Below, piece by piece: positions 31,560-38,583 of a DNA stretch of 41,375 bases. Where the stretch lies: the NCBI GenBank assembly GCA_902489945.1, contig CABUBZ010000010.1:1-41375 (forward strand), given 5' to 3'. Below the pieces are notes generated by a model, which did not search any database, had not been told where the DNA came from, and saw only the letters and a program-made list of their open reading frames with translations. The stretch comes from an uncultured Collinsella sp. GTDB taxonomy: Bacteria; Actinomycetota; Coriobacteriia; Coriobacteriales; Coriobacteriaceae. Each line of letters opens with the position of its first letter. The first letter of the stretch is position 1. The translations under genes and the position numbers were made by a program.

Positions 31560-33284
31560 GTGGACGAGGAAGCAAGCATCATCCTGGGGGATGCCATCGC
31601 CTTTTGCCAGCGCGATGGCCAAGATGCACGCCTCATCAACATGTTGGGGCAATCGCGCGCTGTGAGCCTGACCGAAGACACGCTCACGATCGAGGCCCCT
31701 TCGCGCTTTGCCATCGCGCAGCTCAAAAAGCATCAACCGACGATCGAGGCCTATCTAGAGGAAATCGCCTTTGCGCCGATCGCACTCGACATCGTGGCAC
31801 CACAGGGCGCCGCGGCGGATTCCGCTGCCGCGGCGGCACCCGCCGCTCCCCTGGTAGCGGCCGCAGCCGCCGCAACGGTACCGGTGCCCAGGGCCGGCGA
31901 TGTTTCCCGTGAAACCATGGGAGAGGTGCAGCAGGCGCCCGCGGCGCCGTCGATGCCGGTGACATCAACGCCCGCACCCGTCACGCACATGCCCATCGCC
32001 CACGACACGACGCCGGGCGAGGACTCGGGCATTGCGATCAAGAACACGCTTTCGGCCGATGACTTCCGCCGTATGATGAACCAGATGAAGGGCGACGCTC
32101 CGGCAAAGACCACGCACGCTGCGGCCCCCGCTTCGCCCACGGCAGCACCGGCAGCGCCGGCGGAGCAGAACACAGACGGTGCCCCGCTCGCCGCAAACTC
32201 AAAATTCACCTTTGAGAACTTTGTCTACGGGCCCGAGAACAGCCACGCCTATCGCTCGGCACTCAAGTTTGCCGCCCTGGCGGACGAGCGCGGCACGTGC
32301 ACGTCACTGTTCATCTACGGCAAATCGGGGCTGGGTAAAACCCACCTGCTGCTCGCCATCAAAAATGAGCTCGCCGAGAAATCTCCCGAGATCAAGGTCA
32401 AGTACGCCAATTCCCAGGCGTACCTGGACGACCTGATGACCGAGTTCGACCGCCAAAAGAAGAGCAACGCTCCCATCATGCAGGCATACCACGGCGTGGA
32501 CGTGCTCATCATCGACGACATCCAAAACATTATCGGCAAGCGCGCGAGCGTGGACTACTTTTTCCAGCTTATGGACGAGTTCATCCGCAACAACAAAAAG
32601 GTCGTGATCGCAGCCGATCGCGCACCCAAAGACTTGAGCATGGACGAACGCCTGACCAGCCGCTTCAACGCCGGCATGCTCTGCTTGGTCGCAGAGCCCA
32701 GCTACGAGATGAAATACAAGATCTTGCAGCGCTATTACGAGAACACCATCGCCGCCGCGCCCGAGGCGGGCGACGATTCGCTGCTGGCGGCCTATGGGGG
32801 CGACGGCGGGCACCTGACCGACGAGCACTTTAAACACATGGCCGAGGTCTCGGGCACCAACATCCGCGAACTCGAGAGCTTTTGCGAGCGCTGCGCCGGC
32901 GAGGCGGGCGACCGCGAGCGCGAGGGCGGGGAGCTCACCTTTGACGATATCGACGCCATCGCCAGCCAGTACTTCGACACATCGGCCAAAAAGATCAACG
33001 TCCAGACGGTTCAGTCCGTCATCGAAGAGCAGTACGGCGTGACGCACGAGGAGCTCATCGGCCCGCGTCGCAACGCCAATATCGCCAAAGCACGCCATAT
33101 TGCCATCTATCTGGCCATCGAGATGTGCGAGATGACGACCACGGCGGTGGGCGCCGAATTTGGCAACCGCAACCACTCGACCGTCAGTACGAGCTACAAA
33201 AAGGTCCAGAAGATGATCCAGGAAGACCGCACCGTCACCGAAGATCTCAAGTCGCTGCGCGATAAAATTACACTGCGCTCGTAG
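31560..33284 (+). CDS. dnaA: Chromosomal replication initiator DnaA
   Basis: AAA+ initiator of 574 residues that binds DnaA boxes and melts the origin. Domain I covers about 1-80. Domain II is a long Ala/Pro-rich linker (about 81-210). Domain III starts at FTFENFVYGPENSHAYRSAL, with Walker A GKSGLGKT (254-261), Walker B VLIIDD (315-320), and ERLTSRFNAG with the arginine finger region (363-372). Domain IV (about 480-574) includes VQSVIEEQYGV and the signature GNRNHSTV (535-542), where most bacteria have GGRDHTTV; two base-contacting positions are therefore changed (Asp to Asn, Thr to Ser). The start is GTG with GGGAG five bases upstream. A degenerate parS lies inside the gene (31901-31916). 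Confidence 0.96.
   Translation: MDEEASIILGDAIAFCQRDGQDARLINMLGQSRAVSLTEDTLTIEAPSRFAIAQLKKHQPTIEAYLEEIAFAPIALDIVAPQGAAADSAAAAAPAAPLVAAAAAATVPVPRAGDVSRETMGEVQQAPAAPSMPVTSTPAPVTHMPIAHDTTPGEDSGIAIKNTLSADDFRRMMNQMKGDAPAKTTHAAAPASPTAAPAAPAEQNTDGAPLAANSKFTFENFVYGPENSHAYRSALKFAALADERGTCTSLFIYGKSGLGKTHLLLAIKNELAEKSPEIKVKYANSQAYLDDLMTEFDRQKKSNAPIMQAYHGVDVLIIDDIQNIIGKRASVDYFFQLMDEFIRNNKKVVIAADRAPKDLSMDERLTSRFNAGMLCLVAEPSYEMKYKILQRYYENTIAAAPEAGDDSLLAAYGGDGGHLTDEHFKHMAEVSGTNIRELESFCERCAGEAGDREREGGELTFDDIDAIASQYFDTSAKKINVQTVQSVIEEQYGVTHEELIGPRRNANIAKARHIAIYLAIEMCEMTTTAVGAEFGNRNHSTVSTSYKKVQKMIQEDRTVTEDLKSLRDKITLRS
31901..31916 (+). other. Degenerate parS-like site inside dnaA
   Basis: TGTTTCCCGTGAAACC matches the parS consensus at 14 of 16 positions. 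It lies in the DnaA domain II coding region, about 5 kb from the perfect parS cluster. Two mismatches could abolish ParB binding. Confidence 0.45.
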
Positions 33285-33522
33285 GGAAATAGAGACACCT
33301 GTTGAAAACTTGTCGAAACCACGGGCATAAGGTGTCTAAAACCCAACCCGCGGTGATGAAAAGTTTTGCGCAGGTTTTGAACGTGGAAAACCACCCCTGT
33401 TGTACACAGGTTGCTGTCGATTCTCTTTCTGGGTCTGACCTGCGTCTTTGGGAGTAATCAACAGTTTCGTCAGTGCTATTACTATTATTAAGATATTTAT
33501 ATCTATAGAAAGGTATTAAAAG
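33285..33522 (+). other. Candidate origin zone with AT-rich unwinding stretch (oriC part 2)
   Basis: This is the intergenic region of dnaA and dnaN. TGTTGAAAA (33300-33308) is the reverse complement of the TTTTCAACA word seen upstream. TTGTACACA (33400-33408) matches TTATCCACA at 7 of 9 and sits in the inverted repeat CCTGT/ACAGG. GGTTTT/AAAACC lies at 33373-33392. The last 45 bases (about 33476-33520) are very AT-rich, which suits a DNA-unwinding element. The dnaN promoter probably lies in the same AT-rich part. Confidence 0.6.
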
Positions 33523-34626
33523 ATGAAGTTCACCGTCAGCCAGAGCTCGCTTACACAAGCCATCGGCGTCGTTATGAAGGGTGTCGCTTCGGCATCCACC
33601 CTTCCCATCCTGTCGGGCGTGCTCGTTAAGGCCCAAGACGGCATCTTGGAATTCCAGACCTCTAACTACACCATCTCGATCCGTCATCGCATCGCGGTGC
33701 ATGTCGAAGAAGAGGGCGAGATGGTTATTCCCTGTAAGATGCTCTCCAATATCACCAAGACCCTCCCCGATGCCCCGGTCACCTTTGAGCTGTCCGAGCG
33801 CCAGGTGCTGATTAGTTGCGAGAAGAGCTCTTTCCGCCTTAACACGCTCGATGCCAATGACTTCCCCGAGTTTCCGGCCTATGCCATCGAGAGTGCCGTG
33901 GAGCTGCCGACCGATATCTTGTCCGAGATGGTCGGCCGCGTGTGGCGCGTCACCTCGACCGACAAGGCTCGCCCCATCCTGGGCGGCGTGCACATGAAGG
34001 TCGAGAATAACACCGTACGCCTGGTGGCGACCGATTCCTTCCGCTTGGCCGTGTGCGACACGCAGGTCGAGACCTCGACCCTCGAGGGCTCCTTTGAGCT
34101 CAACGTTCCGGCTGACGCCTTTAACGACGCGCTGAACATCATGGCCAGCCAGGCGACCATCATGATCGGGGCTACCGACACCCAGGTTGTCTTCGAGGCC
34201 GGCAACACCACCTACGTGTCGCGTCGCATCAAGGGCGTGTACCCCAACTACAAGCAGCTCATCCCCGATTCGTGCGTGACGAGCGTCAAGATCGACGTCG
34301 CCGCCTTTAACGCCGCCCTCAAGCGCGTGGCCGTTATCGCGAGCGCCAACCCCGCCGTCAAGTTCGAGATCGATGTCGAGAACGGGCAGATGGGCCTGTC
34401 CTCCATTTCCAATGACCAGGACCTTGCGCAGGAGACGATCGATGTCGAGGCCGAGGGCGAGTCGGGTACCATCGCCTTCAACTACCATTACATCTTCGGC
34501 TGCCTCAATGCCCTGTCCAAGGAGAAGGAGATTACGCTGGAGCTCAAGAGCTACTCGCAGGCGGGCATCTTCAAGTCCTACGACAAGATCAACTACCTGT
34601 ACCTGGTCATGCCGGTCCGCATCTAG
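33523..34626 (+). CDS. dnaN: DNA polymerase III beta sliding clamp
   Basis: Forms a dimeric ring that holds the polymerase on DNA; 367 residues with three clamp folds. It begins MKFTVSQSSLTQAIGVVMKGVASAST and contains RPILGGVHM, VATDSFRLAV, RRIKGVYPNY and the C-terminal YLVMPVRI with the peptide-binding pocket (LVMPV/MP-R). AAAGG precedes the ATG. recF follows after nine bases, so they form an operon. Confidence 0.98.
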   Translation: MKFTVSQSSLTQAIGVVMKGVASASTLPILSGVLVKAQDGILEFQTSNYTISIRHRIAVHVEEEGEMVIPCKMLSNITKTLPDAPVTFELSERQVLISCEKSSFRLNTLDANDFPEFPAYAIESAVELPTDILSEMVGRVWRVTSTDKARPILGGVHMKVENNTVRLVATDSFRLAVCDTQVETSTLEGSFELNVPADAFNDALNIMASQATIMIGATDTQVVFEAGNTTYVSRRIKGVYPNYKQLIPDSCVTSVKIDVAAFNAALKRVAVIASANPAVKFEIDVENGQMGLSSISNDQDLAQETIDVEAEGESGTIAFNYHYIFGCLNALSKEKEITLELKSYSQAGIFKSYDKINYLYLVMPVRI

Positions 34627-34635
34627 CGCTGCGCT

Positions 34636-35742
34636 ATGACCATGTTCGCCCGCGATCTTTCCGTCGCGCACTACCGCAGCTTCGATAGCTATCGCCTTGC
34701 CCTGGACGAGGGCGTGACGATACTTGCGGGACCCAACGCGGCGGGAAAGACCAATCTCATAGAGGCGCTGCAGCTGCTGACGAGCGGCGCCTCGTTTAGG
34801 CATCCGACCGCAGCCGAGCTCGTCCATGACGGCGTGGGCTCGTGCAAGATCGAGCTGAGGCTCGAGGGCGACGGCCGCGTGCTTGATATGGGATTGAGCG
34901 CGGAGGACGGTAAGCGCTCGTTTAGCCGCAACGGCAAGAGATGCTCTGCCGCTGGTGTGCGCGGGGTTCTGCCGAGCGTGCTGTTTTGCCCCGACCATCT
35001 GGACATGGTTAAGCGAGGCGCCAGTGTGCGCCGCGCCGCCCTTGATGACTTTGGCATGCAGCTGAGCGCACGCTATGCCGATCTTGCGAGCACCTATGGG
35101 CGCTGCGTGACCCAGCGTAACGCCTTGCTCAAGGAGACCTGGTGCTGCCGCGAGATGCTCGGCGCGTGGAACGATTCGATTGCCCGCGCGGGCTCGGCCC
35201 TGCTCGTGCACCGGTTGGCCCTGCTCGACCGGCTGGCGGGCCATGTGCACACTGCCTACGGGCAAGTGGCGTCAGGTGAGGCCGCCAACGTGACCTATGC
35301 GTCCACGCTGGGGGATTTGCCCCAGGTCGAGGATCGCGAAGAGCTGAAGGGTTGGGCGTACGAGCGCATGCTGGCTGCCCTTGACGAGCATGCCGACGAG
35401 GAAATTCGCCGCGGCGTGACGTTGGTGGGACCGCATCGCGACGAGATCGAGTTCACCGTGGCTGGTCGCTCCGCCCGTTCATTTGCCAGCCAAGGACAGC
35501 AGCGCACGCTGGTGCTGTCCTGGAAGGTGGCCGAGGTTGCCGTGGCTCGCGATGTCCTGGGCACCGCCCCACTGCTGCTTCTGGACGACGTGATGAGCGA
35601 GCTCGACGGCGAGCGTCGCGGCGCTTTCCTACGGCTGATCGGCGATGATATCCAGACGGTCATAACTACGACCAACCTGGGGTACTTTACCGATGACCTG
35701 CTTGATCGAGCCAAGGTGGTGAGCATGGGTGAGACGTGCTAA
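34636..35742 (+). CDS. recF: DNA replication and repair protein RecF
   Basis: ABC-type ATPase of 368 residues that with RecO/RecR loads RecA at gaps. Walker A is GPNAAGKTN (32-40). The ABC signature region lies around FASQGQQRTLVLSWKVAEV, followed by Walker B LLLLDDVMSELD. The N-terminal NYRSF-type motif appears as HYRSF. The length is normal. Its end overlaps the DUF721 gene by 14 bases. Confidence 0.97.
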   Translation: MTMFARDLSVAHYRSFDSYRLALDEGVTILAGPNAAGKTNLIEALQLLTSGASFRHPTAAELVHDGVGSCKIELRLEGDGRVLDMGLSAEDGKRSFSRNGKRCSAAGVRGVLPSVLFCPDHLDMVKRGASVRRAALDDFGMQLSARYADLASTYGRCVTQRNALLKETWCCREMLGAWNDSIARAGSALLVHRLALLDRLAGHVHTAYGQVASGEAANVTYASTLGDLPQVEDREELKGWAYERMLAALDEHADEEIRRGVTLVGPHRDEIEFTVAGRSARSFASQGQQRTLVLSWKVAEVAVARDVLGTAPLLLLDDVMSELDGERRGAFLRLIGDDIQTVITTTNLGYFTDDLLDRAKVVSMGETC

Positions 35743-36292
35743 TTACGAGCGCGAGAGCGAGACAGTCGCCTTCAGTGGATTTTTGAACGCAGAGCGCCAG
35801 CGCATCCTGGCGGCTGCGACCCCCGAGCGCCGCGCGCAGATGGAGACTGCCGAGGAGTCGCGCACGGTCTATCGCGCATGGAACGCGGTGTGCTCGGGCA
35901 CGCGCGAGGGACGGCATGTGACGGGACTGCGCTACCTGCCCGAGTCCAATGAGCTGCTGGTGTATCTCGACTCGCCCTCGTGGACGCAGGAAATGACGCT
36001 GTTGCGCGAGATCATTCGCGCGCGCATGGAGCGCGCCGGTGCGCATGTGGACGGCCTGGTGTTCAAAACCACCGCGCCCGGCCACACGCCGCCCGCCGCC
36101 AAGGAGCGCCTGCGCCCGGCGACGACCGAGCGACCGCCGGCCCCGCACGCCGACCTAAGTGAGGCCGAGCGTACCGAGATCGAGCGCCAAGTGGCGCCCA
36201 TCGAAGACCAAAAACTGCGCGAGGCCCTCGAGAATGCCATGAGAGCCAGTGCCGAGTGGGCCAAGGGCGTGCAAAGCAAAAAAGAGCCTTAA
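35729..36292 (+). CDS. DUF721 (DciA-like) protein
   Basis: Protein of 187 residues. The N-terminal region (about 40-115) has the DUF721/KH-like fold typical of DciA, the ancestral loader of the DnaB replicative helicase: TVYRAWNAVCSG, VTGLRYLPESNELLVYLDSPSWTQEMTLLREII and a Val-Asp-Gly-Leu-Val-Phe strand. Residues about 120-187 are charged, Pro/Ala/Glu-rich and helical. The start is GTG inside the end of recF, so it is coupled. The position between recF and gyrB is the same as in Mycobacterium and other actinobacteria. No DnaC homologue is in the window, consistent with a DciA-type loader. Function is inferred from family and place. Confidence 0.88.
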   Translation: MRRANYERESETVAFSGFLNAERQRILAAATPERRAQMETAEESRTVYRAWNAVCSGTREGRHVTGLRYLPESNELLVYLDSPSWTQEMTLLREIIRARMERAGAHVDGLVFKTTAPGHTPPAAKERLRPATTERPPAPHADLSEAERTEIERQVAPIEDQKLREALENAMRASAEWAKGVQSKKEP

Positions 36293-36320
36293 ATCGCATC
36301 TGGTGGCCTTGTAGAGCCAA

Positions 36321-36348
36321 ATACCCTCGTTCCCGAGGGTATATTTTT
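36321..36348 (+). terminator. Terminator of the dnaA-recF-DUF721 transcript
   Basis: ATACCCTCG (36321-36329) pairs perfectly with CGAGGGTAT (36334-36342) around TTCC and is followed by ATTTTTAC. gyrB is thus probably transcribed from its own promoter in the 50 bases that follow (GATAAACTAG is -10-like, without a clear -35). Confidence 0.85.
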
Positions 36349-36397
36349 ACGATAAACTAGTAAGGCTGTACACATTTTCTTGACTGAAGGAGGACGT

Positions 36398-38428
36398 GTG
36401 GCAAACGAAAACGATTACGATGGCGGCGAGATTAAGATTCTCGAAGGTCTCGAGGCCGTTCGTAAGCGCCCGGGCATGTATATCGGCTCGACGAGCGCCA
36501 GCGGTCTGCATCACCTGGTGTGGGAGATCGTTGATAACTCCGTCGACGAGGCCATGGCCGGTTTCTGCACCGAGATCCAGGTGACGGTCCACGCCGACAA
36601 CTCCATCACGGTCGTCGACAACGGGCGCGGCATCCCCGTCGACGAGCACCCTGTTAAAAAGATCCCGACGCTCGAGGTCGTTATGACGATCTTGCACGCC
36701 GGCGGTAAGTTCGATAACTCGGCCTATAAGGTCTCGGGCGGCCTGCACGGCGTAGGCATCTCCGTCGTCAACGCACTGTCCAAGCGCGTGGTCGTTCAGG
36801 TTCGTCGCGATGGCAACACCTACGAGATGGAGTTCTCGCGCGGCAAGACCGTCAAGAAGATGGAGGTCGTGGGCACCTCGGATTCGACGGGCACCACCGT
36901 CACCTTCTGGCCCGACGACGAGATCTTTGAGACCTGCATCTACGATTTCGATACGCTGCACAACCGTCTGCAGGAGACGGCGTTCCTCAATAAGAACCTC
37001 AAGATCGTGCTGACCGACGAGCGCGAGGCGACTCCCCACGTGGAGGAGTTTTGCTACGAGGGCGGCATCATCGACTTCGTCAAGTTCCTCAACGAGGGCA
37101 AGGACGTCCCCGAGGCCTTTAAGGAGCCCATCTACATCGAGGGCAAATCGGACCCGGACGCTCCCGTGGCCAAGATGGGCGAGGTCGAGGTTTCCCTGCA
37201 GTGGAATAGCGGCTACGGCGAGAACGTCATGTCGTTTGCCAACGACATCTACACTCCCGAGGGCGGCATGCACCTTGAGGGCTTCCGCACCGCGCTCACC
37301 CGCGTGATCAACGACTACGCGCGCAAACAGAACCTGCTCAAGGAAAAAGACGCCAACCTGACCGGCGACGATGTGCGCGAGGGCCTTTCGGCCGTTATCT
37401 CGGTCAAGCTGCCCGATCCGCAGTTTGAGGGGCAGACCAAGGCCAAGCTCGGTAGCTCCTATATGCGCGCGCTCACGCTCAAGATCGTGACCGACGGCCT
37501 CGCCGATTACTTGGAGGAGCATCCCAAGCCCGCCCGCGAGATCGTCAAGAAGGCGCAACAGGCCTGCAAGGCGCGCAACGCCGCCCGCAAGGCGCGCGAG
37601 GCGACCCGCCGCAAGAGCCTGCTCGAGACGGCGTCCCTGCCCGGTAAGCTCGCTGACTGCTCAGTGCGCGATGCCGAGCTGACCGAGCTCTTCATCGTAG
37701 AGGGCGACTCGGCAGGCGGTTCGGCCAAGGACGGCCGTCGCCGAGACATCCAGGCGATTCTGCCCCTGCGCGGCAAGATTCTGAACGTCGAGCGCGTTGG
37801 TGACCATCGCGCGTTCTCGAGTGACACCATCCAGTCGCTGATTACCGCGATCGGCTGCGGCGTCACGACGAGTGCCGGCGACGGCGGCGACTTCGATATC
37901 ACCAAGGCGCGCTACCACAAGATCATCATCATGACCGATGCAGACGTCGACGGTGCGCATATCCGCATCCTGCTGCTGACGTTCTTCTACAAGTACATGC
38001 GTCCGCTGATCGATGCCGGCTACGTCTATGTTGCCTGCCCGCCCATCTTTGGCATTAAGGTGCGCAACAAGATCCACTACGTGTATCCCAACGGCCGCCA
38101 GCCCGAAGACGAGATCCTGCGCGACACCATCCAGAGTCTGGGCCTGAACCCCGACGACAACGACGAGGACGGCAAGGCCAAGGACGGCAAGATCACCAAG
38201 AAGCGCAAGGGCTATACCGTCCAGCGCTACAAGGGCCTGGGCGAGATGGACCCCAAGCAGCTTGCCTCGACGACGATGGATCCCAAGACCCGCATCCTGC
38301 AGCGCGTGTCGATCGAGGATGCCGTGGTGGCAGACCGCGCCGTGCGCGAGCTGATGGGTTCCGAGGTCGGCTATCGCCGCGAGTACATCGAGAAGCACGC
38401 GCACGACGCGCGCTTCTTAGACGCCTAA
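36398..38428 (+). CDS. gyrB: DNA gyrase subunit B
   Basis: ATPase subunit of gyrase, 676 residues; it introduces negative supercoils with GyrA. It has RKRPGMYIGST, the GHKL motifs EIVDNSVDEAMAGF, DNGRGIPVD and GLHGVGISVVNAL, the toprim segments EGDSAGGSAKDGRRRDIQA and MTDADVDGAHI, and the C-terminal YKGLGEMDPKQL. The start is GTG 36398, four bases after AAGGAGG; a TTG six codons upstream would place the ribosome site inside the gene. The length is of the short form, without the Gram-negative insertion. Confidence 0.97.
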   Translation: MANENDYDGGEIKILEGLEAVRKRPGMYIGSTSASGLHHLVWEIVDNSVDEAMAGFCTEIQVTVHADNSITVVDNGRGIPVDEHPVKKIPTLEVVMTILHAGGKFDNSAYKVSGGLHGVGISVVNALSKRVVVQVRRDGNTYEMEFSRGKTVKKMEVVGTSDSTGTTVTFWPDDEIFETCIYDFDTLHNRLQETAFLNKNLKIVLTDEREATPHVEEFCYEGGIIDFVKFLNEGKDVPEAFKEPIYIEGKSDPDAPVAKMGEVEVSLQWNSGYGENVMSFANDIYTPEGGMHLEGFRTALTRVINDYARKQNLLKEKDANLTGDDVREGLSAVISVKLPDPQFEGQTKAKLGSSYMRALTLKIVTDGLADYLEEHPKPAREIVKKAQQACKARNAARKAREATRRKSLLETASLPGKLADCSVRDAELTELFIVEGDSAGGSAKDGRRRDIQAILPLRGKILNVERVGDHRAFSSDTIQSLITAIGCGVTTSAGDGGDFDITKARYHKIIIMTDADVDGAHIRILLLTFFYKYMRPLIDAGYVYVACPPIFGIKVRNKIHYVYPNGRQPEDEILRDTIQSLGLNPDDNDEDGKAKDGKITKKRKGYTVQRYKGLGEMDPKQLASTTMDPKTRILQRVSIEDAVVADRAVRELMGSEVGYRREYIEKHAHDARFLDA

Positions 38429-38435
38429 CCTGTTC

Positions 38436-38534
38436 GGCTTTCCCAGCCACCGCACCTTCGCCCTCAATCGTCGGTCGCGTACCCAAGTACGCTTCCCTCC
38501 TCTTTCGGGCGAATCTGCGGCACCTGGAAAAGCC
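38436..38534 (+). repeat. Concentric 99-nt imperfect palindrome between gyrB and gyrA
   Basis: GGCTTT-CCAG-CCGCA-TTCGCCC on the left (38436-38463) matches the reverse complement of the right arm at 22 of 28 positions. A perfect inner hairpin GCGTAC-CCAA-GTACGC (38477-38492) has the same centre. It makes no U-run, so it is unlikely to be a simple terminator. It may be a dispersed palindromic element or an mRNA structure that adjusts the gyrB/gyrA ratio. Confidence 0.75.
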
Positions 38535-38583
38535 GTCTCCGTGGTAGGGAACTAATGGACCACGCAAACCATGAGGAGGTAAC

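Noticed and set aside
33268..35265. Open frame of 665 codons antisense to dnaN and recF
   Set aside because: Shadow of two certain genes, no ribosome site or family motif.
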